The notes under the pieces are model-generated. The model had not been told where the DNA came from and ran no database searches. It saw nothing but the letters and a program-made list of their open reading frames with translations. 64,000 bases of DNA from Catellatospora methionotrophica (lineage in GTDB: Bacteria > Actinomycetota > Actinomycetes > Mycobacteriales > Micromonosporaceae): positions 186,001 to 250,000 of the forward strand of contig NZ_JAAOTJ010000002.1 of NCBI RefSeq assembly GCF_011297335.1, read 5' to 3'. Both the position numbers and the translations under genes were made by a program. The first letter of the stretch is position 1, and each line of letters opens with the position of its first letter. Positions 8,178 through 17,164 of the stretch are shown in pieces.

Positions 8178-8852
8178 ATGACTGTCAGCAACTCCAAGCC
8201 CCAGCTCAAGGTAGTGCTGAGCGACGTCAACGCGAAGGTGGTGCAGGCGTGGCAGTCGGCGTTCGCCGACACCCCCGAGGTCGAGATCTCCCGTGGCTCG
8301 ATCATCGACCGGCACGTCGACGCGTGGGTCAGCCCGACGAACGCGCACGGCGCGATGAACGGCGGCGTCGACGCGGTCATCAAGCGGCACCTCGGCGCGG
8401 GCATCGAGCTGCGGGTCCAGCGCGCGATCCGGGACGGGTTCGGCGGCGCGCTGCCGATCGGCAGCGCGGTGTGCGTGCCGTCCGGCGCGGCCAACCCCAA
8501 GTTCCTGATCTCGACGCCGACGATGCACCACTCGGCGGAGAACGTACGTGAGACGCTCAACGTGGCACTGGCCTGCGCGGCCGCATTCCAGGCCGTACAC
8601 CTGCAGAACGAGCGCCAGCCCGGCAGCATCACGTCGATCGCGCTGGTCGGCATGGGCGCGGCCACCGGCAAGGTGCCGCCGCAGGTGTGCGCGAACCTGA
8701 TGTGGGCCGGTTACACCCTGTTCCAGGACCACTCGTTCGGCGACTACGACGAGCTGCGCGCGACGGTCTGCGGCCAGCTCGGCGACATCGACAGCCGTCC
8801 GGTGCAGCGGGTGCGGATCACGCCCCCGGCGCGGCCCGCCGCCCGCCGCTGA
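8178..8852 (+). CDS. Macrodomain (ADP-ribose-binding) protein
   Basis: A 224-residue protein. A macrodomain is visible from about residue 33: ISRGSIIDRHVDAWVSPTNAHGAMNGGVDAVIKR, where PTN-N10-GVD is the ribose/diphosphate-binding segment. GMGAATGKVP (158-167) would be the second phosphate loop. Macrodomains bind ADP-ribose, and several hydrolyse it from proteins or DNA (for example DarG). Lying head-to-head with a predicted ADP-ribosyltransferase, it is a good candidate eraser or antitoxin. The ATG has GGAGCG upstream. The C-terminal 15 residues are Arg/Pro-rich. Whether it is catalytic cannot be judged from sequence alone. Confidence 0.85.
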   Translation: MTVSNSKPQLKVVLSDVNAKVVQAWQSAFADTPEVEISRGSIIDRHVDAWVSPTNAHGAMNGGVDAVIKRHLGAGIELRVQRAIRDGFGGALPIGSAVCVPSGAANPKFLISTPTMHHSAENVRETLNVALACAAAFQAVHLQNERQPGSITSIALVGMGAATGKVPPQVCANLMWAGYTLFQDHSFGDYDELRATVCGQLGDIDSRPVQRVRITPPARPAARR

Positions 8853-8868
8853 ACCCGGCCCGGTGCCG

Positions 8869-10143
8869 TCAGCGGCGGGCCACGTGGCTGGCGCGGCGAC
8901 GCCGGGCGGCCAGGGACAGCAGGAGCCCGGCCGCCGCGATCACCGCACCGAAGACGAGCAGGGACGGCGTGCCCGTGCCACCGGCGCCGGCGAGCGCGTT
9001 GGCGCCGGTGCCGGGTGTGTCGGCCGCCTGGGCCGCCGCGGACGGGTTCGCCGCGGTGGCCCCCGGGTCGACGAGCCTGCCGACGGCGGCGTCGGCGGGC
9101 TGGGCGAAGCCCCAGTCGAGCAGTGCCGCGCCCTGCTCCCAGCCGCGTAGCGGCACGTACTCCGCGCCGAGCAGCGCGACGACCAGCCGCCTGCCGTCGC
9201 GTTCGGCCGCGCCGACGTAGGTGTGCCGGGCCAGGTCGGTGTAGCCGGTCTTGCCGCCCAGCGCGCCGGGGTAGTGGTCGATGAGCAGGTTCTGGTTCTG
9301 GATCTGGAAGCCCTTGTGGTGCTTGCCCTGGTCGGGCATCTGCGTGTACCGGGTGAGCGCGTACTTGCCGAACAGGGGCTCGGCCAGGCACGCCCGCATG
9401 ATCAGGGCGAGGTCGTAGGCGCTGGTGAACTGTCCCGGCGCGTCGAGGCCGGACGGGGTCACCGCGTGCGTCTGGAACGCGCCCAGCCGCGCGGCGACGG
9501 CGTTCATCTCGCGTACGCCGTCGGCTGCCGTGCCGCCGCCGAGCCGGGCCAGCGTGTTGGCGGCGTCGTTGCCGGACGCCAGCAGCAGCCCGAGCCACAG
9601 CGTCTCGATCGTGTAGCGACCGCCCTCGACCAGCCCGGCCGAGGAGCTGCCCGGCTCGATGTCGACGTCGGCGTGGGTGATCGTGACGGTCCGCTCCGGG
9701 TCGAGCTTGGCGATCATGGCCGCCGCCAGCAGGAGTTTCTGCACGCTGGCCGGGGTGGCGTACTCGTGCGCCCCGCACGCGCCGAGCACCGCGCCGCTGT
9801 CGAGGTCGGCGACCAGCCACGACGTGGCGCTGACACCGGGCGGCGCGGTCGCGCCCGTGGGCACGGCCAGGCCCGCGGTGGCCAGCTGGTCGCCGCCGAC
9901 GGTGCGCTGGACCGGATCGGCCGCGGGCGGCGACGGGCGCGTCGGCGCGGACACCTTCGGCCCGGCGGGCTTGGGACAAGGCATGATCCGTTTCGAGATG
10001 CCGGGCAGGGCCGCGACATCCTGTGCGCGCGACACGGCGGTGCCGGTATGGGCGGTCGCGGGGGCGGCGGCCGCCGAGACGGCCAGCGCGGCGGTGGCCA
10101 CCGCGACGGCAAGGCGCTGCCCGGTGTACGCAAAACGGTTCAT
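8869..10143 (-). CDS. D-alanyl-D-alanine carboxypeptidase (PBP5-type)
   Basis: A 424-residue serine penicillin-binding protein that would trim D-Ala from peptidoglycan stem peptides outside the membrane. A signal peptide covers about residues 1-31. The three active-site motifs are present: SVQK (SxxK), SGN (SxN-type, in LLASGNDAAN) and KTG (GALGGKTGYTD). The C-terminus has a hydrophobic helix (LLVFGAVIAAAGLLLSL) followed by RRRR, giving a membrane anchor. A Pro/Ala-rich linker precedes the catalytic domain. The chosen ATG starts the signal peptide; the ribosome site is weak, and a longer start 19 codons upstream exists but disrupts the signal. Confidence 0.88.
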   Translation of the reverse strand: MNRFAYTGQRLAVAVATAALAVSAAAAPATAHTGTAVSRAQDVAALPGISKRIMPCPKPAGPKVSAPTRPSPPAADPVQRTVGGDQLATAGLAVPTGATAPPGVSATSWLVADLDSGAVLGACGAHEYATPASVQKLLLAAAMIAKLDPERTVTITHADVDIEPGSSSAGLVEGGRYTIETLWLGLLLASGNDAANTLARLGGGTAADGVREMNAVAARLGAFQTHAVTPSGLDAPGQFTSAYDLALIMRACLAEPLFGKYALTRYTQMPDQGKHHKGFQIQNQNLLIDHYPGALGGKTGYTDLARHTYVGAAERDGRRLVVALLGAEYVPLRGWEQGAALLDWGFAQPADAAVGRLVDPGATAANPSAAAQAADTPGTGANALAGAGGTGTPSLLVFGAVIAAAGLLLSLAARRRRASHVARR

Positions 10144-10268
10144 GTACGGCACGTTAGTAAAAATCGCCCGTGAGCGGAGATATCTTCGCAGAATCCGCAT
10201 GCATCCCTACGACCTGCCAGGCCGAGCGCCACGGGCCGACGCCCGGCCCGCGGCGCTCGCACGGCTCA

Positions 10269-11084
10269 TCACACGATGAACGTCGCCGACGCGTGTACGC
10301 CGATCGCCGTCGTGCCGTTCGTCAGCTGCACGAACCGCGGCGTCACGCCCGCGCCGTCGCGGGCCGCGCCGGTCAGGTAGGTGATCGCCCCCGCCGGAGC
10401 CGCACCCAGCAACTGCAGGCCGAACGTGTGGTAGCCCGCGATGTCACGCTGGCTGGACTCGCCGCACAGCCGCAGGTACTCCGCGACCCACGCGGCGCGG
10501 GTCATCGCGACCCCGCGCAGTGCCACCGGCAGGGCCAGCCCGATCTCCGAGGTCACCCGCGCCGTCGCCGCGTCGGCCGTGGTGAACGGGCCGAACCTGC
10601 CCCGCGCGGCGACCGCGGCCAGCGCGTTGTCCAGCTGCACCAGCGAGTTGTTGTACGCGTACACGTGGTCGGCGCAGTGCTCCAGCTCGGCGTCGCGGTT
10701 GCGCAGCGCGATCGGGGCGGTCAGGTACAGGTAGACCCGGTCGTCGTCGTAGCCCTCGAACGGGCACAGGCTGTCGCGTACGTTCGGGGCGGCGTTGTAG
10801 GCCGTCATGTCGATGGCCAGGTTCGTCTCGTAGATGCCCGCGGCCAGGTAGTGCGAGGCGTTGGTGCCCTGGTCGGAGTTCGCGTTGACGACGACCTGGC
10901 CGAAGTAGCGGCGGTTGTCGCCGTCACCGGAGTGCGTGACGTTGATCGTCCACTGCGGGGCCTGCGGGTTCACCGGGTCGGTGGTCAGCCCGACGGTGCC
11001 CTCGGCGGCGGTCGCCGGGTTGCTGCCGCCGAGCTGTACCAGCGCGGCGAGAGTGGTCGCGATCGAGGCGTTGACGAGTGGCAT
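10269..11084 (-). CDS. Hypothetical protein, 271 residues
   Basis: I do not recognise a family. The ATG is supported by AGGAGAG seven bases upstream. The N-terminus (MPLVNASIATTLAALVQLGG) is mildly hydrophobic but not a clear signal peptide. The body has a sandwich-like alternation and several aromatic/acidic stretches, including FEGYDDDRVYLYLTAP and HCADHVYAYNNS. Three cysteines occur. It stands alone on the minus strand, between the carboxypeptidase and the divergent remnant at 11273. Confidence 0.7.
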   Translation of the reverse strand: MPLVNASIATTLAALVQLGGSNPATAAEGTVGLTTDPVNPQAPQWTINVTHSGDGDNRRYFGQVVVNANSDQGTNASHYLAAGIYETNLAIDMTAYNAAPNVRDSLCPFEGYDDDRVYLYLTAPIALRNRDAELEHCADHVYAYNNSLVQLDNALAAVAARGRFGPFTTADAATARVTSEIGLALPVALRGVAMTRAAWVAEYLRLCGESSQRDIAGYHTFGLQLLGAAPAGAITYLTGAARDGAGVTPRFVQLTNGTTAIGVHASATFIV

Positions 11085-11272
11085 GTTCTCTCCTGAGGCC
11101 GAAGCGATGTCGGTTGGGGAGAGCGGCGGCGACGGGCCGTTGATACCGCCCCGGCGGTCGCGTATCCGGCCGTCCGCGATGTATCCGAAAACATCGGTGG
11201 CCCCTCGTATGATCCGCCGCGACGAGGCCGGGGCTGTCCCGGCCCGCACGCGCGGACTCGGGGGACGGCACG

Positions 11273-11404
11273 GTGGTGAGCGGGATCGCGGCGACCCTCG
11301 GCGAACGGCGGCTGGTCCAGCGGCACGCGGTGCCCGGCTGGATGATCGCCGAGTGCGCCGACGCCCGGGAACGCGGCGACTGGCCGTCCCATCGTGCTAG
11401 GTGA
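11273..11404 (+). pseudogene. Truncated N-terminal remnant
   Basis: From GTG GTG at 11273 a frame reads VSGIAATLGERRLVQRHAVP, then GWMIAECADARERGDW, and stops after 43 residues. The Arg-rich opening looks like the start of a longer actinomycete hypothetical protein. The frame breaks just as the next gene begins, so it looks truncated by a deletion or frameshift. It could also be a short real peptide. Confidence 0.4.
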
Positions 11405-11993
11405 CCTGACGTCGCTGGCCCCGCTGGGCGAGTACGGGTTCGGCATCACGTCGTTCAAGCAGAACGTCGCGAAGGCGGCCGACGCGCGGTCCAACACCGG
11501 CTACACGGCGCTGCGGACGGATGCGGATTGTGCCGCCTACGGTGCCGCGCTCGGCCCCTGCATCACGGCGGCACCGGACGTCGCGACCTTCGTCCCCGAC
11601 GGCCAGGGCGAACTCGCCGCCGAACTGGAAAAGCTGCTCGGTGATCAGGAGAAGAGTCCGTCGGCCGCGGTCAAACTGACGGCCTACGGCGACTGCATGA
11701 CGGAGACTGGCTATCCCGTTCGGAACTTCCTTGAGCTTTATCAGTTGGTGGAGAGCAGGTTTCCCGACCCCGGAGCTGGCTGGAAGGTCATGGAGTCCGA
11801 CGCCCGCTGGACTGCGGCGGTGGCGTTCGAGCGGACTGCGGCCGACGTGGACAGCGGCTGCCGTTCGGATCTTCACACGCACGTCATGTCTGCCGTGCAG
11901 CCGGAGTTGGCGCGATTCGTCGAGCGGCATGCGGCCGCGATCGCCGAAGTGCGACGACAGTGGTCCGAGTATCGGGCCACAGCGACGAAGTGA
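11394..11993 (+). CDS. Hypothetical protein, possibly N-terminally altered
   Basis: A 199-residue frame beginning at a GTG with no convincing ribosome site. The frame opens only 48 bases upstream of it, without another start. Visible features are four cysteines (near DADCAAYG, GPCITAA, GDCMTETGY and DSGCRSD) and a helical C-terminal half (ARFVERHAAAIAEVRRQW). No family recognised. Codon use is that of a real gene in its second half. It overlaps the broken frame at 11273-11404, so the present start may be a product of the same rearrangement. Confidence 0.5.
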   Translation: MLGDLTSLAPLGEYGFGITSFKQNVAKAADARSNTGYTALRTDADCAAYGAALGPCITAAPDVATFVPDGQGELAAELEKLLGDQEKSPSAAVKLTAYGDCMTETGYPVRNFLELYQLVESRFPDPGAGWKVMESDARWTAAVAFERTAADVDSGCRSDLHTHVMSAVQPELARFVERHAAAIAEVRRQWSEYRATATK

Positions 11994-13193
11994 TCACCGG
12001 CTGGTCGCGGGGTCGGTCGGGGTCGCGGAGGCGGGCGGGTCGAACACCGCCAGCCGGGGGTCGGCGGCCAGGGCCGTCACCTGCTCGCCCAGCGGCGTGT
12101 ACTGGGTGCTGGCCGGTAGCGCCGCCCGGACGTCGAGGGTGTTCGTGATGGTCACCAGCACCATGCTGTGCCCGGTGTAGACGGCGACCGACCACCAGTC
12201 CGCGTCGGCGCCCAGCCGGTGTCCGGCGGCTTGGGCCTCGGGGGTGTCGTGTACGCCGTACTGCTCGATGACCAGGCCGTCCTCGGTGACCGTGGACAGC
12301 CGGCAGATGGCCAGACGGGCGCAGTGCCGCTGGTCGGGGACCGCGACGGTGGGCGCGGCCGAGATGGTCACGGTGCCCTGCCCGCTGGCGGTGGCGACCC
12401 GTACGCTCACCGTCAGCGCGGCGGGCCCGATCGCCGGGTCGAGCAGCGCCGCCAGCGGCCGCTCGTCGCCGCGCCCGTCGAGTCCCAGGTCGATCCGCTC
12501 CAGCCCGGCCGGGTTCACCTTGCTGCGGAAGTACGCGCCCACCTCGCAGCTGAGCCGTTCCCGCCGCACCTGCTCGGGCATCACGGTCGCGCCGCGCAGC
12601 GGCAGGTCGCCGGTCAGCGCGGTGAGCCGGTCCATACCGGCGTCATCGGCGGGGCCGGGCGACGGCGTACCGGTCGGTGACAGCACGCTCGGGGACGGCG
12701 GCGCGCTCGTCGACGGGAGCCCGGCCATGCAGTCCTCGGCCTCGGGCACGGGTGTGCCGCCGGGGACCGGGCGCAGCAGCATCAGGGCGGCACCGGCCGC
12801 GACGACGCCGATCACCGTGACGGCGGCGGTGACGGCGCGGACCACCCGGCGGCGGGCCCGTCCGGCTGCCAGCAGTTCGTCGGAGTGGAACGGCACCGGA
12901 GGCGCGAGCACGTCGGACCCGTCCCCGGCGTCCTGCGGGCCGGTGCGGGCGCCGAGGAGGCCGAGCAGGGCGCGTTCGGCGTACACCTCGGGCGGGTCCT
13001 GGTGGGGGGAGTTGCCGCGCCGGTAGACGGCCAGCAGCACCCGGCGGGTGAGCCGGTCGGCGGTGTCCCAGTCGCCGCAGCGCACGTACGCCAGGCGACG
13101 CAGCCGTCCGGCGTAGACGGTGACGAAGTCGGTGTAGTCGGCCTCCCAATCGCGCACTCCGCCAGTGAACACCTTCGATCGTGATCGCGTCAT
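11994..13193 (-). CDS. Sigma-factor-like N-terminus with single membrane helix
   Basis: A 399-residue protein whose first 110 residues resemble ECF sigma region 2 of the SigE-like type (TDFVTVYAGRLRRLAYVRCG, DWDTADRLTRRVLLAVYRR) but lack an obvious region 4. A transmembrane helix (AVTVIGVVAAGAALMLL, about residues 120-140) is followed by a Pro/Ser/Thr linker and an outer domain of about 220 residues with four cysteines. Its start overlaps the ureD stop by 4 bases, so it is probably translated at the end of the urease operon. This class of sigma-like membrane proteins is common in Micromonosporaceae. Function unknown. Confidence 0.7.
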   Translation of the reverse strand: MTRSRSKVFTGGVRDWEADYTDFVTVYAGRLRRLAYVRCGDWDTADRLTRRVLLAVYRRGNSPHQDPPEVYAERALLGLLGARTGPQDAGDGSDVLAPPVPFHSDELLAAGRARRRVVRAVTAAVTVIGVVAAGAALMLLRPVPGGTPVPEAEDCMAGLPSTSAPPSPSVLSPTGTPSPGPADDAGMDRLTALTGDLPLRGATVMPEQVRRERLSCEVGAYFRSKVNPAGLERIDLGLDGRGDERPLAALLDPAIGPAALTVSVRVATASGQGTVTISAAPTVAVPDQRHCARLAICRLSTVTEDGLVIEQYGVHDTPEAQAAGHRLGADADWWSVAVYTGHSMVLVTITNTLDVRAALPASTQYTPLGEQVTALAADPRLAVFDPPASATPTDPATSR

Positions 13194-13930
13194 CCCCCGT
13201 ACGGAGAGCGCTCTCCGGTGCTGAGGTAGCCGCGCAGCACGTGCGCGTCCGGGGCGGTGGCGCTGACCAGTGTCGCCGCGCCGGTCAGCGGCATCCGCAC
13301 CGCAGTCGCGCCGAGCACGGCCGGTGGCGCGGGCGGCGCGGCGGCGTCGACGGTCAGCAGCGAACCGGTCGCGCGGGCCCCGCCGAGCACCGCCGGGCCG
13401 TCCCAGCCCGGCGTGCCCGGACCGACCGTCAGCGACTGCCGCAGCAGGGCGGCACCGTCGTAGTCGACCGACGTGCTCACCGTGGCGTCGCCCGGCTGCT
13501 CGGCGTGGCGGCCGCAGATCAGTTCCTCCCGCCACAGCAGGCGCGCCCCGGCGGCCAGCTCCACGGTGGACGACGCCAGGTGGCGGCAGCCCGCCGCGGC
13601 GACCAGCTGCTCGGGCAGCCAGCGCAGCTCACCGCCCGCCGCGACGGTCGCGGTGACCGTCGTGCGGGACGGCGACCCGTCCCGGCCGGGCAGGGCGATC
13701 GAGGCGGCGACGGAGCGTACGCACAGCACCGCTCCCTCGCCGACCTCGATCTCGATGCGCAGGTCGTCGCCGCCGAGCGGCCCGGCGGCGCTGCCGATCA
13801 GGTGCACCGTCGCCGCCGCCGAGCCGTCCGGGGTGTGCCGCAGTTGCAGGGGCGGTTCGCCGCGCAGGCGCGCCAGCCGGGTGCCGCCGCGCCCGTCGGC
13901 CTCGGCGACGATCCTGGCCAGCGCCCGCAT
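13190..13930 (-). CDS. ureD: Urease accessory protein UreD
   Basis: A 246-residue UreD/UreH-type protein, the scaffold that holds apo-urease while UreF and UreG deliver nickel. Recognisable blocks are RLRGEPPLQLRHTPDG, IGSAAGPLGGDDLRIEIEVGEGA, the typical EQLVAAAGCRH and LLWREELICGRHAE. Length is a little below the family average of about 270, as usual for actinobacteria. The start overlaps the ureG stop by one base (TGATG) and the stop overlaps the following sigma-like gene, so it lies deep within the operon. Confidence 0.88.
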   Translation of the reverse strand: MRALARIVAEADGRGGTRLARLRGEPPLQLRHTPDGSAAATVHLIGSAAGPLGGDDLRIEIEVGEGAVLCVRSVAASIALPGRDGSPSRTTVTATVAAGGELRWLPEQLVAAAGCRHLASSTVELAAGARLLWREELICGRHAEQPGDATVSTSVDYDGAALLRQSLTVGPGTPGWDGPAVLGGARATGSLLTVDAAAPPAPPAVLGATAVRMPLTGAATLVSATAPDAHVLRGYLSTGERSPYGG

Positions 13931-14700
13931 CAGCGCATCCCGGCGGTCGCGGGCCCGCGACCGAGCTCGTCGGCGTGGTCGTGACCGTGCGCCTCGGCGT
14001 CGCCTCGGCGGTGTGCGACGAGGTGGCGTACCCAGTCGGCGACCTGACTCGCGTGCGGGTCCTTCGCGATCGACTGGAAGACCGTGGGCAACGTGCCCCG
14101 GCGGGCGCGGGCGTCGCGGTCCATCACGGCCAGGTCCGCCCCGACCAGCGGGGCCAGGTCCGTCTTGTTGATGACCAGCAGGTCGGCCGTGGTGACGCCG
14201 GGGCCGCCCTTGCGGGGCACCTTGTCGCCACCGGCCACGTCGACCACGAAGATCTGCTGGTCGACCAGGCCCTTGCTGAACGTGGCGGTGAGGTTGTCGC
14301 CGCCGCTCTCGACCAGCACCAGATCCAGCGGGCCGAGCGTGTCCTCCAGCTCCTCGACGGCGTCGAGGTTGGCGGAGATGTCGTCACGGATGGCGGTGTG
14401 CGGGCAGCAGCCGGTCTCCACGGCGCGGATACGGGACGGGTCGAGCACCCCGGCCCGTTTGAGGAAGTCGGCGTCCTCGGTGGTGTAGATGTCGTTGGTC
14501 ACCACCGCCAGCCGCAGCTCCCCGGCCAGCGCCCGGCACAGGGCGGCGACCAGCGCGGTCTTGCCGGAGCCGACCGGCCCGCCGATGCCGATGCGCACCG
14601 CCCGGTCCAGGCGGGGCAGCGGCGGGTGCGGATCGACGCCCGGCTCCGGGTGGGTGTGGGGCACCGATTCGTCGTGGTCGTAGGCGTGGTCAGCTCGCAA
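13930..14700 (-). CDS. ureG: Urease accessory GTPase UreG
   Basis: A 256-residue nickel-chaperone GTPase. The P-loop is [12 protein letters not shown]. Switch-like blocks are [13 protein letters not shown] and [13 protein letters not shown] (the Cys-Pro-His nickel site). The G4 motif is NKTDL. The N-terminus is His-rich (DHAYDHD, PHTHPEP), as in actinobacterial UreG. A TTG start at 14700 is chosen because GGGAGG lies 8 bases upstream inside ureF. GTG at 14664 is an alternative. It hydrolyses GTP to insert nickel into urease with UreD and UreF. There is also a His-rich tail. Confidence 0.92.
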   Translation of the reverse strand: MRADHAYDHDESVPHTHPEPGVDPHPPLPRLDRAVRIGIGGPVGSGKTALVAALCRALAGELRLAVVTNDIYTTEDADFLKRAGVLDPSRIRAVETGCCPHTAIRDDISANLDAVEELEDTLGPLDLVLVESGGDNLTATFSKGLVDQQIFVVDVAGGDKVPRKGGPGVTTADLLVINKTDLAPLVGADLAVMDRDARARRGTLPTVFQSIAKDPHASQVADWVRHLVAHRRGDAEAHGHDHADELGRGPATAGMR

Positions 14701-15397
14701 AGAGACGCACCTCCCAGGTGGCGTGCAGTTCGGCGGAGATGTCGGCCAGCGGCGCCGCGTGGGCCGGCAACTCCTGCGGGGACTTGTGCGCGACCGCCGC
14801 GGCGGCTGCCGCGATCTCGTCACATGCGCCGGCCATCCTGGCCAGCAGATTCTGCACCTGGTACGGGTCCAGCCCGAGCAGCCGCACCGCCGCGCTGGCC
14901 GGTCCGGTGAGCACCCCGTACACGGCGAGCTGGGCGGCCTCCTCCGTGGACAGTCCCGCCGCGGCCGCCGTCATGCCCAGCGCCAGCGGCTGGTGTGGGC
15001 CGTCGGGGTGCTTGGGCAGGTGCCCGTACAGCTCGCTCGGCCAGGTGAGCCGCCCCGCTCGCAGCAGCGCCCGGCCCTGCCGCCGCGACGCCAGCCGCAG
15101 CGCCGGTGACACCGTCCGCGCCTCCAGCTCCCGGTCCAGGGAGAGGAAGGGCACCTTCACATCGGATTCCGCGAAGGAAGGTGCCCTTCCCATCCGTGTG
15201 GCGGACAGGTGCGTGGCGGCGGTGAAGGCGGCGGTGACGGGGGCGGCGTAGGAGAGTCGGCCGTGCAGGAACTGCTCCAGGCCGGCCAGGTCGGTGACCC
15301 GGCCGGCGACGACGGCCGCTTCGAGGCCGCTGGAGTGGGCGTGGCCGCCGGACGGGAAGCGCCCGTCGGCCAGCAGCAGGTATGCGGTGCGGTGCAT
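14690..15397 (-). CDS. ureF: Urease accessory protein UreF with inserted palindrome
   Basis: A 235-residue UreF that regulates UreG GTPase activity in urease maturation. Family blocks include [18 protein letters not shown] at the N-terminus, [15 protein letters not shown], and [13 protein letters not shown] at the C-terminus. The segment [16 protein letters not shown] (about residues 69-84) has no counterpart that I recall in UreF and is encoded by a 46-base palindromic element (15145-15190) lying in frame. Otherwise the protein is complete. It overlaps ureG by 11 bases and follows ureC by 16. Confidence 0.88.
   Translation of the reverse strand: MHRTAYLLLADGRFPSGGHAHSSGLEAAVVAGRVTDLAGLEQFLHGRLSYAAPVTAAFTAATHLSATRMGRAPSFAESDVKVPFLSLDRELEARTVSPALRLASRRQGRALLRAGRLTWPSELYGHLPKHPDGPHQPLALGMTAAAAGLSTEEAAQLAVYGVLTGPASAAVRLLGLDPYQVQNLLARMAGACDEIAAAAAAVAHKSPQELPAHAAPLADISAELHATWEVRLFAS
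15145..15190. repeat. Palindromic element inside ureF
   Basis: Arms at 15145-15158 and 15177-15190 are exact 14-base reverse complements (GGAAGGGCACCTTC and its complement) with an 18-base loop. The AAGGGCACCTTC-type arm resembles intergenic palindromes that I recall as common in Micromonosporaceae genomes. Here the element is in a coding sequence without breaking the frame. Confidence 0.7.
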
Positions 15398-15413
15398 CAG
15401 AACAGACCGTGCC

Positions 15414-17120
15414 TCAGAAGAGGAAGTACCGCTGGGCCATGGGCAGGACCGTCGGCGGGTCCGGTTCGACGACCGCGCCGTCGATGCGGACCGTGAACGT
15501 GTCCGCGTCGACCTCGATGCGCGGCATCGCGCTGTTGTGCGGCAGGTCGGCCTTGCCACGCGAGCGCACGTCCGCGACGGGCACCAGTGCCCGCTTGACG
15601 TCCAGCTCCAGACCCGCGTCCAGGGCCGCCGGGGCGACGAAGGCGAGCGAGGTCTTGGCGGGCACGACGCCGTACGCGCCGAACATGGGGCGGGGCAGCA
15701 TCGGCTGCGGAGTGGGGATGGACGCGTTCGCGTCGCCCATCTGCGCGTACGCGATCATGCCGCCCTTCATCACCAGGTGCGGCCGCACCCCGAAGAACGC
15801 CGGGTCCCAGATCACCAGGTCGGCGAGCTTGCCGGGCTCGACCGAGCCGATCTGTTCCTCCAGCCCGTTGGCCATCGCCGCGCAGATGGTGTACTTCGCG
15901 ACGTACCGCTTGGCCCGGTGGTTGTCGGCTGACGAGTCGCCGGGCAGCGAGCCGACCCGGTCCTTCATCACGTGCGCGGTCTGCCAGGTGCGCAGCACCA
16001 CCTCGCCGATGCGGCCCATCGCCTGCGAGTCCGAGCCGATGATCGAGATCGCGCCGAGGTCGTGCAGCAGGTCCTCGGCGGCCATCGTGGACGGCCGGAT
16101 GCGGCTCTCCGCGAACGCCAGGTCCTCGGGCACGGCCGCGTTCAGGTGGTGGCACACCATCAGCATGTCCAGGTGCTCGGCCAGGGTGTTGCGGGTGTAC
16201 GGCCGGGTCGGGTTCGTCGACGACGGCAGGATGTTGGGCAGGCTCGCCACCGTGATGATGTCGGGCGCGTGCCCGCCCCCGGCCCCTTCCGTGTGGTACG
16301 AGTGGATCGCCCGCCCGTTGATCGCGGCCAGGGTGTCCTGCACGAACCCGGCCTCGTTCAGGGTGTCGGTGTGGATCGACACCTGCACCCCGGACGCGTC
16401 GGCGACGCGCAGGCACGCGTCGATCGCCGCCGGGGTGGTGCCCCAGTCCTCGTGCAGCTTGAACCCGCCCGCCCCAGCGCGCAGCTGCTCCCACATGGCC
16501 TCCTCGGAGACCGTGTTGCCCTTGCCGAGCAGCAGCACGTTGACCGGGAACGTGTCCAGCGCCTCGAACATGCGGGCCAGGTGCCAGGCGTTCGCGGTGA
16601 CCGTGGTCGCCTTGGTGCCCTCGGCCGGGCCGGTGCCGCCCCCGACCAGCGTGGTCACGCCGCCCGCGAGGGCCTCGTGCACGAGCTGCGGACAGATGAA
16701 GTGCACGTGGGTGTCCACGGCCCCGGCGGTCACGATCTTGCCGTTGCCCGCGACGACCTCGGTCGCCGGTCCGATGACCAGATCCGGGTGTACGCCCGGC
16801 ATGGTGTCGGGATTGCCGGCGCGTCCGATCGCGACGATCCGCCCGTCGCGGATGCCGATGTCGGCCTTGACGATGCCCCAGTGGTCCAGGATCACCGCCC
16901 CGGTGATGACCGTGTCGACCGCGCCCTGCGCGCGGGTGGCCCGCGACTGGCCCATCGACTCGCGGATCACCTTGCCGCCGCCGAAGACGGCCTCGTCGCC
17001 GCCCGCGCAGCGGTCCTCCTCGACCTCGATGAGCAGGTTCGTGTCGGCGAGCCGGATGCGGTCACCGGTGGTGGGGCCGTAGAGCGCGGCGTAGCGCTCG
17101 CGGCTGACCAGGATCGTCAC
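15414..17120 (-). CDS. ureC: Urease alpha subunit
   Basis: A 568-residue catalytic subunit, of standard length. Nickel ligands are HVH (138,140), the carbamylated lysine in [10 protein letters not shown] (Lys221), His250 and His276, and Asp364 in GSDSQAMGR. The flap is MVCHHLN (320-326), with the mobile Cys323 and catalytic His324. It hydrolyses urea to ammonia and carbamate in the cytoplasm. The subunits are separate genes (ureA, ureB, ureC), as in most actinobacteria. A 148-base gap with a hairpin separates it from ureB, unlike the other tight junctions of the operon. Confidence 0.97.
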   Translation of the reverse strand: MTILVSRERYAALYGPTTGDRIRLADTNLLIEVEEDRCAGGDEAVFGGGKVIRESMGQSRATRAQGAVDTVITGAVILDHWGIVKADIGIRDGRIVAIGRAGNPDTMPGVHPDLVIGPATEVVAGNGKIVTAGAVDTHVHFICPQLVHEALAGGVTTLVGGGTGPAEGTKATTVTANAWHLARMFEALDTFPVNVLLLGKGNTVSEEAMWEQLRAGAGGFKLHEDWGTTPAAIDACLRVADASGVQVSIHTDTLNEAGFVQDTLAAINGRAIHSYHTEGAGGGHAPDIITVASLPNILPSSTNPTRPYTRNTLAEHLDMLMVCHHLNAAVPEDLAFAESRIRPSTMAAEDLLHDLGAISIIGSDSQAMGRIGEVVLRTWQTAHVMKDRVGSLPGDSSADNHRAKRYVAKYTICAAMANGLEEQIGSVEPGKLADLVIWDPAFFGVRPHLVMKGGMIAYAQMGDANASIPTPQPMLPRPMFGAYGVVPAKTSLAFVAPAALDAGLELDVKRALVPVADVRSRGKADLPHNSAMPRIEVDADTFTVRIDGAVVEPDPPTVLPMAQRYFLF

Positions 17121-17164
17121 AGGCCCTCCCTCGACTGGCGCGTGTGTGTGACGCGGCTTTTGCG

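Noticed and set aside
7076-8551. A 491-residue plus-strand frame opposite the UDG-ART gene
   Set aside because: Composition is Val/Arg/Gly shadow; both genes below it have convincing domains and starts.
15382-17082. A 566-residue plus-strand frame antisense to ureC
   Set aside because: Low-complexity Ser/Arg/Pro composition, antisense shadow of an unmistakable urease alpha subunit.
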